Assembly (NCBI RefSeq): GCF_037094465.1
Contig: NZ_CP146609.1
Span: forward strand, 1,427,501 to 1,491,500
DNA from: Pseudodesulfovibrio sp. 5S69
Lineage (GTDB): Bacteria > Desulfobacterota > Desulfovibrionia > Desulfovibrionales > Desulfovibrionaceae
Reading direction: 5' to 3'
DNA length: 64,000 nucleotides
In this document: positions 50,295-57,111 of the stretch, piece by piece
How the letters are laid out: every line of letters starts with the position of its first letter
How positions within the stretch are numbered: the stretch's first letter is position 1
Position numbers and translations under genes: made by a program
Notes under the pieces: generated by a model
What the model was told of the DNA's origin: nothing
The model's input: only the letters and a program-made list of their open reading frames with translations
Database searches by the model: none

Positions 50295-51139
50295 TCCCGG
50301 ACCGCCCCGCATCCGTTTTCTCCCTGATCCGGCCCAAGGTCGGCTTGGCCGTGGCCGCCGGGAGCCTGTTCGGGGCGCTCTACCACGGCCACCTGTACGG
50401 CGGGGCGAATCACGCCTTAGCCGCGGCGGCCGGAGCCTTCCTGCTCTGCGGAGGGTGTTCGGCCCTGAACCAGGTCCAGGAGCGCGACCGCGACGCGCGC
50501 ATGGCGCGCACCCGGAACCGGCCCCTGGCCTCCGGGCGCATGGCGCCCGCGCGCGGCCTCCTGTGGGCCGCGCTGTTCTCGCTGGCGGGGCTCGCCCTGT
50601 TCTTTATGGCCGGTGGGTGGCCGCCCCTGCTGGCCGGGCTCGGCGTGGTCGCCGTGTACAACGGCCTGTATACCCCGCTGAAGCGGGTCTCGCCCATGGC
50701 CCTGCTGGCCGGGGGCGTGGCCGGGGCCGCGCCGCCCCTGACCGGCTGGCTGGCCGCCGGAGGGCACCTTTCCGATCCGCACATCCTCGGGGTGGCCGTG
50801 ATCTTCTATCTCTGGCAGGTGCCCCATTTCTGGCTGCTGGCCGAGAAGCACCGCGAGGACTACGGACGCGCCGGGTTCGCCCTGCTCCACGTGGGCCCGT
50901 CCCCGGCCGTGCGCGCCGGGCTCATGGCCGTCTGGGTGGCCGCGTACTTCGTGGGCCTGGGCTGCTTCGCGGGCCTGGCCGGACCGGCCTCCCTGCGCTG
51001 CATCGTTGTGCCCGGACTGCTCCTGGCCGGGGGGACGGCCGCTTGGCTGGCCGCCGCGAACCGCCATCGGCCCGCCCTGGCGGCCATGCACCTATCCCTG
51101 CCCCTGGGGCTCGCCCCGCTCCTGTTCGCCACCGTCTAA
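50291..51139 (+). CDS. ctaB: Protoheme IX farnesyltransferase (heme O synthase)
   Basis: A 282-residue UbiA-family prenyltransferase with about nine helices. The first Asp-rich motif region reads 'ALNQVQERDRDARMARTRNR' with 'PLASGRMAP', and the second is 'WQVPHFWLLAEKHREDYGRA'. It adds the farnesyl group (from FPP, made by ispA) to heme B. No heme A synthase (ctaA) is seen in this window, so an o-type heme is the likely product used by the oxidase. ATG 50291 overlaps the subunit II stop. Confidence 0.92.
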   Translation: MIPDRPASVFSLIRPKVGLAVAAGSLFGALYHGHLYGGANHALAAAAGAFLLCGGCSALNQVQERDRDARMARTRNRPLASGRMAPARGLLWAALFSLAGLALFFMAGGWPPLLAGLGVVAVYNGLYTPLKRVSPMALLAGGVAGAAPPLTGWLAAGGHLSDPHILGVAVIFYLWQVPHFWLLAEKHREDYGRAGFALLHVGPSPAVRAGLMAVWVAAYFVGLGCFAGLAGPASLRCIVVPGLLLAGGTAAWLAAANRHRPALAAMHLSLPLGLAPLLFATV

Positions 51140-51157
51140 CCCACCTGAAGGACGATC

Positions 51158-51580
51158 ATGCTCTGGATACACCCCATCCTCCAGCTCGCGGCCCTGCTCA
51201 TCGCCATCCGGGTCCTGCTCATGGGCATCAACCGGTTCCGCTTCCAGCACCTCAGACAAAAATGCGCCTTCGACTGGAAGGGACACGTCAAATACGGCAA
51301 GATCGCGGCTTGGCTCTGGATGGTCGGGCTGGTTCTCGGCGTGTACGTGGCCCAGCAGACCTGGGGGACGACGGCCCTGACCGGGGCGCACTATGACGTG
51401 GGGATGCTCATGTGGCCGTTCATCCTGGTTGGCCTGGTCACCGGCTATATCCTGCAGAAGCCGAGCGGCAGGCGGCCCGGCCTGGCCCTGTTCCACGGCA
51501 CGGCCAATGCGGTCGCCTTCGTTCTGGCCCTGTACCAGACCTGGACCGGGGTGGAGGCCGTCCGGCTTCTGCTGCTCTAG
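51158..51580 (+). CDS. DUF4079-like four-helix membrane protein
   Basis: A 140-residue protein with about four transmembrane helices: 'ILQLAALLIAIRVLLMGI', 'IAAWLWMVGLVLGVYVAQ', 'VGMLMWPFILVGLVTGYIL' and 'TANAVAFVLALYQTWTGV'. Histidines ('WIHPIL', 'KGHVKYG', 'TGAHYDVG', 'LFHGTANA') could bind heme b, as in cytochrome b561-like proteins; this is inference. It follows ctaB by 18 bp and is the last gene of the oxygen-reductase operon, so it may support heme insertion or electron transfer. It overlaps the convergent kinase gene by 4 bp. Confidence 0.65.
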   Translation: MLWIHPILQLAALLIAIRVLLMGINRFRFQHLRQKCAFDWKGHVKYGKIAAWLWMVGLVLGVYVAQQTWGTTALTGAHYDVGMLMWPFILVGLVTGYILQKPSGRRPGLALFHGTANAVAFVLALYQTWTGVEAVRLLLL

Positions 51581-53169
51581 TCCTGCCCCACGGGCAGTTC
51601 CACGGTGAAGGTGCTGCCCGAGCCCACCTCGGAGGCGGCCGTGATGGACCCCCGGTAGTGCTCGACGATGTGTCGGCAGATGGGCAGACCCAGCCCCGTG
51701 CCGCACGGCTTGCCCTTGTCCCCGTCTTCGCTCTGGTAGAATTTCTGGAAGATCAGTTCGAGATCGGCCGGCCGGATGCCGTGCCCGGTGTCCCGCACCT
51801 CGATGCGGACCAGGCCCGGCGCGGCGGTGGCCCGGATGCGGATTTCGCCGCGTTCGGTGTGTTTGCAGGCGTTGGACAGCAGGTTGAGGAGCAGTTGCTG
51901 CATGCGGTCCGGGTCGAAGAGCAGGGAGGGCACCGCGCCGGAGACTTCGGTCACGAGCCGCACGGCGTTGTTGTTCTCGAACTGGGGGGCCATGGTTCTG
52001 GCCGCCCGCTCGATTTCGTCCGCCAGGTTGAGCCGGGTGTCGCGCCACTCCATTTGTCCGGCCTCGATCTTGTTGATGTCGAGCAGGTCGTTGATCAGCC
52101 GGGTCAGCCGGTCGCCCTCGGCGGCGATGACCTCCAGGTTGGCCAGGATGACGTCGCTGCGGCTTCCCAGGCCGAGGGCTTCGGCATGGGGGGCGAAGTG
52201 CCGGGAAAAGGCCTTGCGCACCAGCTTGGAGAACCCCAGCACGGCGGCCAACGGGGTGCGCAGCTCATGGGAGGCCGAGGACAGGAAGGCCGCGCGCTGG
52301 TTGTCCAGGCGGACCAACTCCAGGTTGGCCTCCCGGAGCTCCATGGTCCGGATGGCCACGATATGTTCCAGCTCATCGTGGGCCTTGGCCAACTGGCGCT
52401 CGGCGACCTTGCGCTGGGTGATCTGGCGTTCGAGGACCGCGTTGTTGCGCATGAGCCGGTTCGTCTGTTGGCCCACCTCGCGGAGCAGGGCGTTGTACTC
52501 GGCCACCACCTCGCCCAACTCGTCGCGGCTCTTCCAGACCAGGGGCTTGCGCTCGTCGCTGCGGGCGTTGAGCCGCAGGGACAGCTTCAGCCGGTGCAGC
52601 GGGCGGCCGACGATGATGTGCAGGAACAGCCAGCCCGCGGCGGCCACCACGGCCATGAGCAGGGCCACGGGCATGAGGTCCTCGTAGCGGCGCCGCCCGA
52701 GGTCCTCCATGAGGCGGTCGGTGTGGTACTGGACCACCAGCCTGCCGAGATTCAGGGTCTGGCCGTTCACGTCCCGGGTCAGCGACCGCTCGGCGGTCAG
52801 CAGGGTGTGGCCCGGCCTGGCGTCGCGCCCGTCTTCGCGGAAGAGTTCGCGCCCCTTGTCGTCGTAGAGGATGATGCGGTGCAGGTCGCGGTTGTCCCGG
52901 TAGCTGCGCATGAGACTTTCCATGACGTCCTCCTGGAAGCTCCACAGGGGCTCGCTCAGTTCGGCGGCCTTGCTTGAGGCGAAGACCTCGAGCTGGTTCT
53001 TCAGGTTGGCCAGTTCCTGCTCCCGGATGCGGGAAAGATACAGGGAGTAGAGGATGACGCTGGTGATGATGAAGACCAGCAGCACCGGGGTCAGGATCTT
53101 CGCCCCCAGGGAGATGGGAAACCCTTGGGGAGGGCCGAACAGGGGGCGCTTCAGGATGCGGGGCGCCAT
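51577..53169 (-). CDS. Sensor histidine kinase paired with a PhnD-like binding protein
   Basis: A 530-residue membrane kinase. Helix 1 about 22-44 ('ILTPVLLVFIITSVILYSLY'), a small periplasmic domain (about 45-185, with 'LHRIILYDDKGRELFREDGR' of the double-Cache-like type), helix 2 about 190-212 and HAMP. A coiled coil precedes the phosphoacceptor box 'SSASHELRTPLAAVLGFS' (His near 301). The ATPase domain has 'QQLLLNLLSNACKHTERGEI', 'VRDTGHGIRPADLEL' and 'GTGLGLPICRHIVEHY'. I use ATG 53169 (MAPRILKRPLFG). The PhnD-like gene ends 4 bp upstream, so the two are translated together. No response regulator lies beside them. Confidence 0.88.
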   Translation of the reverse strand: MAPRILKRPLFGPPQGFPISLGAKILTPVLLVFIITSVILYSLYLSRIREQELANLKNQLEVFASSKAAELSEPLWSFQEDVMESLMRSYRDNRDLHRIILYDDKGRELFREDGRDARPGHTLLTAERSLTRDVNGQTLNLGRLVVQYHTDRLMEDLGRRRYEDLMPVALLMAVVAAAGWLFLHIIVGRPLHRLKLSLRLNARSDERKPLVWKSRDELGEVVAEYNALLREVGQQTNRLMRNNAVLERQITQRKVAERQLAKAHDELEHIVAIRTMELREANLELVRLDNQRAAFLSSASHELRTPLAAVLGFSKLVRKAFSRHFAPHAEALGLGSRSDVILANLEVIAAEGDRLTRLINDLLDINKIEAGQMEWRDTRLNLADEIERAARTMAPQFENNNAVRLVTEVSGAVPSLLFDPDRMQQLLLNLLSNACKHTERGEIRIRATAAPGLVRIEVRDTGHGIRPADLELIFQKFYQSEDGDKGKPCGTGLGLPICRHIVEHYRGSITAASEVGSGSTFTVELPVGQD

Positions 53170-53173
53170 GGGC

Positions 53174-54175
53174 TTATTTCCGGTCCAGGGCCCTGAGGTC
53201 GGCGTCCACCTCATCAAGGCGCGTCCGCCTTTCGACCCCGGACAGGGTCTCGTCGCGCTCCAGCTTCAGCCGCTTCTTGTACAGTTCCAGCCTGCGGATG
53301 GGGTCCAGCTGGGAGTTGTCCGACTCCTGGAAGCCGACCCACTTGCGGGCAGCCAGGTTGGCCGCCTCGCGGCGTACGCCCGCCCGGGTCTTGCCCTTGC
53401 CGGGCCGGGCGTAGCCCACGAAGAAATCGCGGATCTCGGCTTTGAGCGCGGGGTCGAGGTCCGAGCGGACCAGGACCGGGTCCGAGGGGATGCGCGGCGA
53501 GGTCCAGATGATCTTGATGCGCTTGTACTGCTCGGGGAAGCGCTCCCTGTAGCGGCCCAGGGCCGAGCTGTTGTTGGTGGCCACGTCCAACTGCCCGGAG
53601 GCCACGGCCAGGAAGTTCTCCTCGTGGTTGTGGTGGACCAGCCGCTTGAACGCCCCGGCCGGGTCCACGCCCCGGGAGGCGAAGAGGTAATAGCTCGGCA
53701 CGGTGAAGCCCGAGGTGGAGTTGGGGTCGCCGATGCCGAACTCGATTTCGCCCGCGTGGTCCAAAACGTCTTCGGCGCTGTTCCAGGGCGCGTCCCGACG
53801 GGCGATGAGATGGGCGTAATACCCGGCCCCGTATTTGGTCGTGGTCTGGGCCACGACCTCGGCCCCGGCACGGTCCACGGCCTCGATGGCCGCCTTGTTG
53901 CCCAGCCAGGCGAGCTGGACCCTGTCGGCGGCCATGGACCAGATGACCCCGGCGTAGTCGTCCAGGACCACTGCCTCCACCGGGCGTCCCAGCCGCTTGG
54001 ACAGGTCGTCGAGCACGGGCCGCCAGGAGCCGAGCAGGAACTGCTTGGAGTCCGTGGAGGCCAGTCCCATGACCAGGGGCGATGCCTGGGCCCGGCACCA
54101 TCCTGGCTGGAGCAGGACGCAGGCCAGGGCGAGGATCGCCACGAAGGCGCGTCCGGCGATGGGGTGCGTTTTCAT
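53174..54175 (-). CDS. PhnD-like periplasmic binding protein (phosphate/phosphonate family)
   Basis: A 333-residue exported protein. The signal peptide ('GRAFVAILALACVLLQPGWC', then RAQA) precedes a type II binding fold of the PhnD/PtxB family. Motifs: 'LGSWRPVLDDLSKRLGRPVE', 'AWLGNKAAIEAVDRAGAEVV', 'IGDPNSTSGFTVPSYYLF' (the helix that contacts phosphonate or phosphite), 'FLAVASGQLDVATNNSSALG' and 'TSPRIPSDPVLVRSDLDP'. Family members bind phosphonates, phosphite or related oxyanions. No permease or ATPase is next to it; the neighbour is a histidine kinase, so I infer a sensor role. Confidence 0.85.
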   Translation of the reverse strand: MKTHPIAGRAFVAILALACVLLQPGWCRAQASPLVMGLASTDSKQFLLGSWRPVLDDLSKRLGRPVEAVVLDDYAGVIWSMAADRVQLAWLGNKAAIEAVDRAGAEVVAQTTTKYGAGYYAHLIARRDAPWNSAEDVLDHAGEIEFGIGDPNSTSGFTVPSYYLFASRGVDPAGAFKRLVHHNHEENFLAVASGQLDVATNNSSALGRYRERFPEQYKRIKIIWTSPRIPSDPVLVRSDLDPALKAEIRDFFVGYARPGKGKTRAGVRREAANLAARKWVGFQESDNSQLDPIRRLELYKKRLKLERDETLSGVERRTRLDEVDADLRALDRK

Positions 54176-54290
54176 GAGCCTCCCGGATTTGCGGGTTTTC
54201 AGCTAACCGAAACTACCCGTGGGTACTGCATCTGGCAATTTAGGGAAGAAGGCATCGGATGATGTTGCGCAATCGTAACGTTGGGAGAAA

Positions 54291-54332
54291 ACCGGGAAAA
54301 GCGAGGCCGTCCCGTTGCCGGAGCGGCCTCGT
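54291..54332 (-). terminator. Rho-independent terminator of the SIMPL-domain gene
   Basis: GAGGCCG and CGGCCTC (7-bp arms, 54303-54330) with a 14-base loop, followed on the minus strand by TTTT tracts. It lies about 30 bp after the stop. Confidence 0.6.
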
Positions 54333-54360
54333 CGTTGATCGAATCCGGCGCGGGACCGGG

Positions 54361-55071
54361 CTAGTCTTCCAGGAAATAGTCCACGCTGGTGACCACCCGG
54401 ACTTTCTTGATCTCCGGGGTGTACTGGTCGCGGTCCTGGAGGGAGAAGTACCCCTGGGAGGCGCGCCGGATGCCGCCCACGCGGGAGCCGGAGTCCTCGG
54501 CGAACTGTTTGGCAGCGCTCCGGGCGTTGCGCGTGGCCTCGGCGATCATGTCCGGCTTGATCTTGTTCAGCCCGGTGAAGGCGAAGGTCGGGCGGAACTC
54601 GTAGTTCTGGACCAGGAGCACACCGCGCGAGACCAGTTCGCCGGCCACGGACATGCCCTTTTTGACCTTGGCGATGTCGCCCGTGCGCACGGTGACCACA
54701 GCCTGGGCCGTGTAGCGGTGCGTGGGCCGCTGGTTGGGCGAGTTGTACTGGTTCTCCTGCACGCGGGGGGCCGCGTTCATGATGTCGGCTCCGCCCAGCC
54801 CCTGTTCGTCGAGGAAGGCCATGACCTTTTTGCGGGAATCGGCCAGGGCCGCGTCCAGGTCGGGCAGGGTGTCTGCGGCCACGCTGAAGCTGATGGGCCA
54901 CATGGCCAGGTCGGCGGGCACTTCGCGCTCGGCCAGCCCTTTGACCGAGACGTAGCGGTCCATGGCCTTGAAATCCACCACTGCCCCGGCCAGGACCCAG
55001 CAGCCGGCCACGAAGCCGACGGCCAGGATGAGGCCTTTCAACAGGGAGGGGACGACGGGTCTATGTTCCAT
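54361..55071 (-). CDS. SIMPL-domain (DUF541) exported protein
   Basis: A 236-residue protein with an N-terminal helix or signal anchor ('LLKGLILAVGFVAGCWVLAG') followed by the SIMPL/DUF541 fold. Conserved parts are 'YVSVKGLAEREVPADLAMWP', 'FLDEQGLGGADIMNAAPRV', 'YTAQAVVTVRTGDIAKVKKG' and 'IAEATRNARSAAKQFAEDSG'. SIMPL proteins are periplasmic oligomers of unclear function, some linked to oxidative stress (YggE). It is a single gene unit, divergent from the thioredoxin-peroxiredoxin pair. Confidence 0.87.
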   Translation of the reverse strand: MEHRPVVPSLLKGLILAVGFVAGCWVLAGAVVDFKAMDRYVSVKGLAEREVPADLAMWPISFSVAADTLPDLDAALADSRKKVMAFLDEQGLGGADIMNAAPRVQENQYNSPNQRPTHRYTAQAVVTVRTGDIAKVKKGMSVAGELVSRGVLLVQNYEFRPTFAFTGLNKIKPDMIAEATRNARSAAKQFAEDSGSRVGGIRRASQGYFSLQDRDQYTPEIKKVRVVTSVDYFLED

Positions 55072-55168
55072 GACGTTTCCTTTTTGTTGGGGATGCTCTC
55101 CAATTTAGGAGCGTACCGCGTTCGTCCCGTGCGGGCAAGGTGCTGAAGCGAAAGAGTGAGGTGTGCTG

Positions 55169-55198
55169 TTGCCGAATTCCTCGTTTTGGGACTATACT
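55169..55198 (+). promoter_or_regulatory. Predicted promoter of the thioredoxin-peroxiredoxin genes
   Basis: TTGCCG (55169-55174), an 18-bp spacer and TATACT (55193-55198), 42 bp upstream of the start at 55241. Confidence 0.5.
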
Positions 55199-55240
55199 CA
55201 CTATCTTGTACCGGACCCCTAACGCGACGAGGACGACGCT

Positions 55241-55789
55241 ATGAAACGACATCTCCTGACCCTGGCCGCCTTCCTGCTCGCGGTGGTCGCCGCCCTGCCT
55301 TCGGCAACCGCCACGGCCTCGGACGTGTTTCCCGACGTGGCGCTTCAGGGCAAGATCAGCCCGGAGCAGCGCCAGTATCTGGGGGTCCCGGACGGCGACA
55401 TCCGGCTCTCGGACATCAACGCGGACTTCGTGTTCGTGGAGGTGTTCAGCATGTACTGCCCCATCTGCCAGCACGACGCCCCCGGCGTGAACGACATGTT
55501 CGCCCGGGTCCTGGCCTCGGCCGAGGCGGACAAGATCCGGTTCGTAGGCATCGCCGCGGGCAACACGCCCTTTGAGGTGGCCTTCTACCGCAAGAAGTTC
55601 GGCGTCCAGTTCCCGCTCTTCGAGGACCCGGACTACACGGCCCACAAGGCCGTGGGCAACGTGGGCACCCCGGCCTATTATCTGGTCGATCTGCGCGACC
55701 GCAGGCGCGCCATCCTGGTCTTCCACGAGGGCGAGATCAAGGACAAGGACGCGTTCCTGAAGAACGTGCTGGGACTGGTCGGGAAATAG
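55241..55789 (+). CDS. Periplasmic thioredoxin-like (TlpA/AhpC-TSA type) protein
   Basis: A 182-residue exported protein. Signal peptide 'LLTLAAFLLAVVAALPSATA' precedes a thioredoxin fold with redox site 'VFSMYCPICQHDAPGVNDMF' (C-P-I-C) and the cis-Pro region 'VGTPAYYLVDLRDRRR'. It resembles periplasmic thiol-disulfide oxidoreductases rather than 2-Cys peroxiredoxins. It begins about 170 bp from the divergent SIMPL gene. The peroxiredoxin gene follows 9 bp later, so this protein may recycle that peroxiredoxin. Confidence 0.82.
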   Translation: MKRHLLTLAAFLLAVVAALPSATATASDVFPDVALQGKISPEQRQYLGVPDGDIRLSDINADFVFVEVFSMYCPICQHDAPGVNDMFARVLASAEADKIRFVGIAAGNTPFEVAFYRKKFGVQFPLFEDPDYTAHKAVGNVGTPAYYLVDLRDRRRAILVFHEGEIKDKDAFLKNVLGLVGK

Positions 55790-55798
55790 GAGGAAATC

Positions 55799-56392
55799 AT
55801 GAGACGTGCGTTGCTTTTCTCGCTGCCGGTCTTGGGGCTGCTGGCCTGGGGGCTGTTGGCCTCGGGCGCCCTGGCCGCCCACATGGAGACCTTCGACCCC
55901 GGCCGCCTCAAACCCACGGATTCGACCCTCAAGGTCAAGGTGGGCGACGCGGCCCCGGACTTCACCCTGCCCGCGATCAGCGGCGGCACGGTCACCCTGA
56001 GCGACTATAGAGGGAAGAAGAACGTGGTCCTGTCGTTCGTGCCCGCGGCCTGGACCCCGGTCTGCTCGGACCAGTGGCCGGGCTACAACCTGGCCCTGGA
56101 CATGTTCCACGGGCTCGACGCCGAGGTCATCGGCATCAGCGAGGACAACATCCCGTCCCAGGCCATGTGGGTCAAGGCCATGCACGGCCTGGATTTCCCG
56201 GTGCTGTCCGACTTCTGGCCCCACGGCAAGGTGGCCGGGGCGCTGGGCATCCTGCGTTCGGACGGCATGGCCGAGCGGGCCATCGTGATCATCGACAAGA
56301 AAGGGATCATCCGCTACCTCGACGTCCACGACATCAACTCGCGGCCCGACCTGGGCGGCATCATCCACGAACTGGAGAAGCTCGCCGAGTAG
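55799..56392 (+). CDS. Periplasmic peroxiredoxin (AhpC/TSA family)
   Basis: A 197-residue exported protein with a signal peptide ('LLFSLPVLGLLAWGLLASGA', cleavage near LAA). The peroxiredoxin fold follows: 'VGDAAPDFTLPAISGGTVTL', the peroxidatic site 'FVPAAWTPVCSDQWPGYN' (Thr and Cys of TxxC pattern), and 'GISEDNIPSQAMWVKAMHGL'. Only one Cys is conserved, so it may be a 1-Cys type reduced by the upstream thioredoxin-like protein. The enzyme should remove peroxides in the periplasm and complement the oxygen reductase nearby. Confidence 0.88.
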   Translation: MRRALLFSLPVLGLLAWGLLASGALAAHMETFDPGRLKPTDSTLKVKVGDAAPDFTLPAISGGTVTLSDYRGKKNVVLSFVPAAWTPVCSDQWPGYNLALDMFHGLDAEVIGISEDNIPSQAMWVKAMHGLDFPVLSDFWPHGKVAGALGILRSDGMAERAIVIIDKKGIIRYLDVHDINSRPDLGGIIHELEKLAE

Positions 56393-56394
56393 GC

Positions 56395-57111
56395 CTAGCC
56401 CCCGGTCAGGTCCGCGGTCTCCTGGTCGAACAGCTCGGCGTACCGGGTGATGCCCAGGGTCTCGAACACGGACCGGAAGTTGCTCGACAGTCCGGCCAGG
56501 AATATCCGCGTGCCCGAGCCCGCGTTGTCGCTGAGCAGCCCGGTCAGGCCGGTGATCCCCGCGCCGTTGATGGAGGCGTTCTTCTCGAACTCGATGAGCA
56601 CGGCCTCCTTGTTCATGGCCACGGCCTGCTCGAACGCCTCAGTCAGCCGGGGCATGGTCATGGCCGAGACGTTGCCGCGCACGCCGATGACTGCGGCCCG
56701 GTTCTTCTCCTCCAGAACCACCTGCCACTCCGCGTTGCGCGCGATGGTCATGCGCTCTCTGGCGCGGGTCAGGGCCTTTTCCAGGGCCTCGCGCTTGAGC
56801 GGCTTGTTGATGAAGTCCGTGGCGTCGAGGTTCAGGGCCTGGATGGCCAGGTCCATGTCGCCGTGTCCGGTGATGACGATGACCTCGGTGGCGGGGTTCA
56901 GCTTCTTGATGGCCTTCAGGGCCTCGATGCCGTCCATGACCGGCATCTTGATGTCCGTCAGCACCAGTTCGGGGGCCTCGCGCTGGAAGGTCTCGACCCC
57001 CTCGCGGCCGTTCTCGGCGGTCAGGACCTCGTAGCCGTAGGCCGAGAGCAGGAGGGTGAACATCTTCAGAGTGGGCCGTTCGTCGTCTATGACCAGTACT
57101 TTGTCGTTCAT
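56395..57111 (-). CDS. Response regulator: receiver domain fused to a STAS domain
   Basis: A 238-residue protein. Receiver (1-120): 'VLVIDDERPTLKMFTLLLSA', phosphoacceptor in 'ELVLTDIKMPVMDGIEAL', 'VIVITGHGDMD' and 'FINKPLKREALEKAL'. STAS-like domain (about 130-235): 'AVIGVRGNVSAMTMPRLTEA', 'AVLIEFEKNASINGAGITGL' and 'FLAGLSSNFRSVFETLG'. Where anti-sigma antagonists carry D-S-S/A-G-L, this has I-N-G-A-G, so phosphorylation by a SpoIIAB-like kinase is doubtful. It overlaps the upstream kinase by 4 bp (ATGA) and is probably its output. Confidence 0.85.
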   Translation of the reverse strand: MNDKVLVIDDERPTLKMFTLLLSAYGYEVLTAENGREGVETFQREAPELVLTDIKMPVMDGIEALKAIKKLNPATEVIVITGHGDMDLAIQALNLDATDFINKPLKREALEKALTRARERMTIARNAEWQVVLEEKNRAAVIGVRGNVSAMTMPRLTEAFEQAVAMNKEAVLIEFEKNASINGAGITGLTGLLSDNAGSGTRIFLAGLSSNFRSVFETLGITRYAELFDQETADLTGG

